Below, one piece after another: positions 62,199 through 64,000 of a DNA stretch of 64,000 nt. A program made the translations under genes and the position numbers. Under the pieces are notes generated by a model. That model was not told the DNA's origin, did no database searches, and saw nothing but the letters and a program-made list of their open reading frames with translations. Origin of the DNA: DAOTXN01 sp034435435 (GTDB lineage: Bacteria; Chloroflexota; Anaerolineae; S140-20); NCBI GenBank assembly GCA_034435435.1, contig DAOTXN010000109.1:39645-103644 (forward strand), written 5' to 3'. The number at the start of each line of letters is the position of its first letter. Positions within the stretch are counted from its first letter, which is position 1.

Positions 62199-62915
62199 CT
62201 ATTCATCGTCGGGCGTTCGTTCATGGACGAGCTCTTCGACCCAATCCAATACTTGCTCTGCCGTCAAACCCGTCGTGTCAATGATGATCGCATCGGCGGC
62301 CGGTTGCAACGGAGATACCTGCCGCCCGCTGTCGATCCGGTCACGGCGCTGCATCGTAGCGAGCACGCTGTGGTAACTGGCCTCCCGTCCGCGCCGGACC
62401 AGCTCATCGTAGCGCCGTTGGGCGCGCTCTTGCACGTGAGCGTCAAGATATAACTTGAGCTCGGCCTCTGGCAGCACGACGGTGCCAATGTCGCGCCCCA
62501 CCATGACCACTCGACCTTGGGCGCCGATGCGGCGTTGTTGAGCAACCAGCGCCTCGCGTACTCCCAAATAGGTTGACACAGGCGACACACCCAATTCCAC
62601 TTCCGGCTCGCGAATGGCCCAGGTGATGTCTCGACCATCGGCCAGGATGGTATACTGGCGACCATCACTCACGGTGGGAGGCAGCACGTCGAGGTGCAGG
62701 CTTTGCGCCAACGCCGTCACGGCGGCTTGATCCGCAATGTCAATCCCTTGTTGCAGGGCGGCCCATGTCACGGCCCGATACATCACACCTGTATCAAAGT
62801 ACAAAAAGCCCAATCGCTTTGCGATTTCGCAGCCAATGGTGCTTTTCCCGGCTGCCGCCGGACCGTCTATGGCAATGGTAAGCGGTTTGAGCACTGGCAT
62901 GTCTCCGGTTATCAT
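62199..62915 (-). CDS. cmk: Cytidylate kinase
   Basis: 238 aa. P-loop IAIDGPAAAGKSTIGCEIAKRLGFLYFDTGVMYRA, CMP-binding GRDIGTVVLPEAELKLYLDA, and RRDRIDSGRQVSPLQPAADAIIIDT are diagnostic. It phosphorylates CMP and dCMP. The ATG at 62915 overlaps the rluB stop by ATGA, which suggests coupled translation; a second Met at 62900 with GGAG close by is the alternative. The frame extends far upstream inside rluB and is not coding there. Confidence 0.93.
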   Translation of the reverse strand: MITGDMPVLKPLTIAIDGPAAAGKSTIGCEIAKRLGFLYFDTGVMYRAVTWAALQQGIDIADQAAVTALAQSLHLDVLPPTVSDGRQYTILADGRDITWAIREPEVELGVSPVSTYLGVREALVAQQRRIGAQGRVVMVGRDIGTVVLPEAELKLYLDAHVQERAQRRYDELVRRGREASYHSVLATMQRRDRIDSGRQVSPLQPAADAIIIDTTGLTAEQVLDWVEELVHERTPDDE

Positions 62916-63634
62916 TTCGTGTGGCTGGCGCCGCGCAGGGCCTGGATCTCGCTCGCGGAAAGGTGTCGCCACGCTCCGATCGGCAATTGACCCAGGCGCA
63001 ACGGGCCGATTCTTTCGCGAATCAGTCGCAGGACAGGATGCCCTAGCAATGTCGAGACACGGCGGATCTGGCGCTTGCGCCCCTCGTGCAGCGTGATGCG
63101 TAACCACGTCGTATCCGCATCGGTTTTTAGCCGTTTGACGCGGGCCGGCGCGGTGCGCTGCCCGTCCAGATACACACCCTGTTCCCATTTGCGCAAGGTA
63201 GCATCGGTGGGCTGACCCTGGACGAGCGCACGATATTCTTTTTCGTGTCCAAAGCGGGGATGCATCAACCGATTGGCCAGATCGCCGTCGTTGGTCAGCA
63301 GCATCAATCCCTCACTCGTGGCGTCCAATCGCCCGACCGGGTACAAGTGTCCCGGCAAGGGAACCAGATCGCGCACGGTGCGCCGCCCCCGATCATCTTG
63401 ACTCACAGACAGCACGCCGCGCGGTTTATACACGGCGACGTAGACAAAAGGTTCCCGTTGGCTCAGAGCTTGCCCGTCCACGGCGATGCGTTGGCGGCTG
63501 GGATCTACCTTGCTCCCCAACTCGGCAATCTGGCCGTCCACCGTCACCCGACCCTGGCGGATGAGTTCCTCGCAGGCCCGGCGGGAGCCGAGGCCGGCCT
63601 GGGCCATGACTTTCTGTAAGCGTTCAGCGGGCAT
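62912..63634 (-). CDS. rluB: 23S rRNA pseudouridine synthase, RluB/RsuA family
   Basis: 240 aa. The N-terminal S4 domain (ERLQKVMAQAGLGSRRACEELIRQGRVTVDG) leads to the catalytic domain with VYKPRGVLSV, VGRLDATSEGLMLLTNDGDLANRL (catalytic Asp in GRLDATSEG), and HEGRKRQIRRV. These features fit RluB (or RluE/RsuA); the S4 domain and length favour RluB. It heads the rluB-cmk-plsC block, behind a TATAAT promoter. Confidence 0.92.
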   Translation of the reverse strand: MPAERLQKVMAQAGLGSRRACEELIRQGRVTVDGQIAELGSKVDPSRQRIAVDGQALSQREPFVYVAVYKPRGVLSVSQDDRGRRTVRDLVPLPGHLYPVGRLDATSEGLMLLTNDGDLANRLMHPRFGHEKEYRALVQGQPTDATLRKWEQGVYLDGQRTAPARVKRLKTDADTTWLRITLHEGRKRQIRRVSTLLGHPVLRLIRERIGPLRLGQLPIGAWRHLSASEIQALRGASHTK

Positions 63635-63676
63635 TTTTTCATCTCCGAGGCAGCGCTCGAATCGCTGCGTAGAGAT

Positions 63677-63704
63677 ATTATACTCACCCGCCCATCCTTC
63701 GCAA
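63677..63704 (-). promoter_or_regulatory. Promoter of rluB-cmk-plsC
   Basis: Minus strand: TTGCGA (63704-63699), 16-bp spacer, perfect TATAAT (63682-63677), 43 bp before the rluB ATG. Confidence 0.7.
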
Positions 63705-63782
63705 GGTCGTGGATGTGTAAACGAGTCGTAGGGACTCTTTGCAATGCGCGGCGCGCGGCTTCGGGCTATGATCGGGCCGGTA

Positions 63783-63810
63783 TTGACTTGTAGTTCTCAC
63801 GTATTATAAT
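63783..63810 (+). promoter_or_regulatory. Strong promoter reading off the right edge
   Basis: TTGACT (63783-63788), 16-bp spacer, perfect TATAAT (63805-63810). No ORF follows before the window ends. The leader contains CCCCGATTGATCGGGG followed by TTTT (63936-63955) and CCCGGCTGAAGCCGGG (63955-63970), and the final bases TTGAGGAG look like a ribosome-binding site, so a gene probably starts just past 64000. An RNA gene is the alternative. Confidence 0.6.
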
Positions 63811-64000
63811 ATTGCGTCCCGATAACAGAGAACGATATGGGTGTGTTTCATTTCAGTTGAAGCGTGGAGGGAGTGTCCCCAGATGCGCCCGAAGCGGCCT
63901 GGTTCCCAGTCAAAAGCGGAACGGACGCCCCGATTGATCGGGGTTTTCCCGGCTGAAGCCGGGCTTCCAGCCCCGTTTTGTGCTGAGGACCATTGAGGAG

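Overview
The window looks like a piece of a chromosome from an uncultured Chloroflexota bacterium, probably Anaerolineae-like. This is inference from gene content: TadE-type pseudopilins with very large extracytoplasmic tails, a non-pyrrolysine MttB next to a corrinoid protein, several oligopeptide and sugar ABC transporters with Thr/Glu-rich lipoprotein linkers, a CarD regulator between infA and rpsU, and eukaryotic-type kinases. No 16S rRNA gene is present, so lineage is not proven.

Layout. 1-9.2 kb: a minus-strand operon of Tad/Flp-associated surface proteins (1190-aa TadE-anchored protein, beta-propeller-like protein, small anchored protein, TadE, von Willebrand A protein). A separate 50-aa Flp pilin gene with its own promoter and terminator follows at 9.3 kb. 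9.7-11.5 kb: a NarL-type two-component pair. 11.5-15.4 kb: a C39-like peptidase with two LysM domains, then DUF72, MBL-fold and MaoC genes. 15.5-19.5 kb: housekeeping genes (prmA, infA, carD, rpsU, mutL). 19.5-21 kb: a scar in which holA is cut short by an RHS fragment and a DUF433/DUF5615 toxin-antitoxin pair. 21.4 kb: tRNA-Arg(CCT). 22-25 kb: an Lrp regulator divergent from a cobalamin riboswitch that leads mttB and its corrinoid protein. 25.4-33.5 kb: a complete Opp/Dpp-type operon with odd insertions in the permease and one ATPase. 34-39 kb: a hybrid histidine kinase, a winged-helix response regulator and a Clp-like ATPase. 39-44.3 kb: a sugar ABC operon divergent from a second oppDF pair. 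44.6-48.8 kb: a HEAT-repeat protein and a large subtilisin. 49-55 kb: glmS with a glmS ribozyme, then a glycosidase-kinase fusion. 55-63.6 kb: DUF4160, DUF512 radical SAM, an Ig-rich membrane protein, a polytopic protein, an AAA+ ATPase, plsC, cmk and rluB.

How the parts work together. The left operon and the Flp pilin probably make the cell-surface part of a Tad-like apparatus whose motor genes lie elsewhere. The cobalamin riboswitch should shut off the corrinoid methyltransferase module when B12 is plentiful. The glmS ribozyme should limit amino-sugar synthesis when glucosamine-6-phosphate is high. Just upstream of glmS lies a protein that joins an exported GH3 (NagZ-like) domain through one membrane helix to a cytoplasmic Ser/Thr kinase, a plausible cell-wall-fragment sensor.

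The most novel points are that GH3-TM-kinase fusion, the four-helix insertion inside an OppF-type ATPase together with a cysteine-rich insertion in its permease, a pair of MITE-like elements whose ends provide stop codons, a CBM-like domain inside a von Willebrand A fold, and the interrupted holA.
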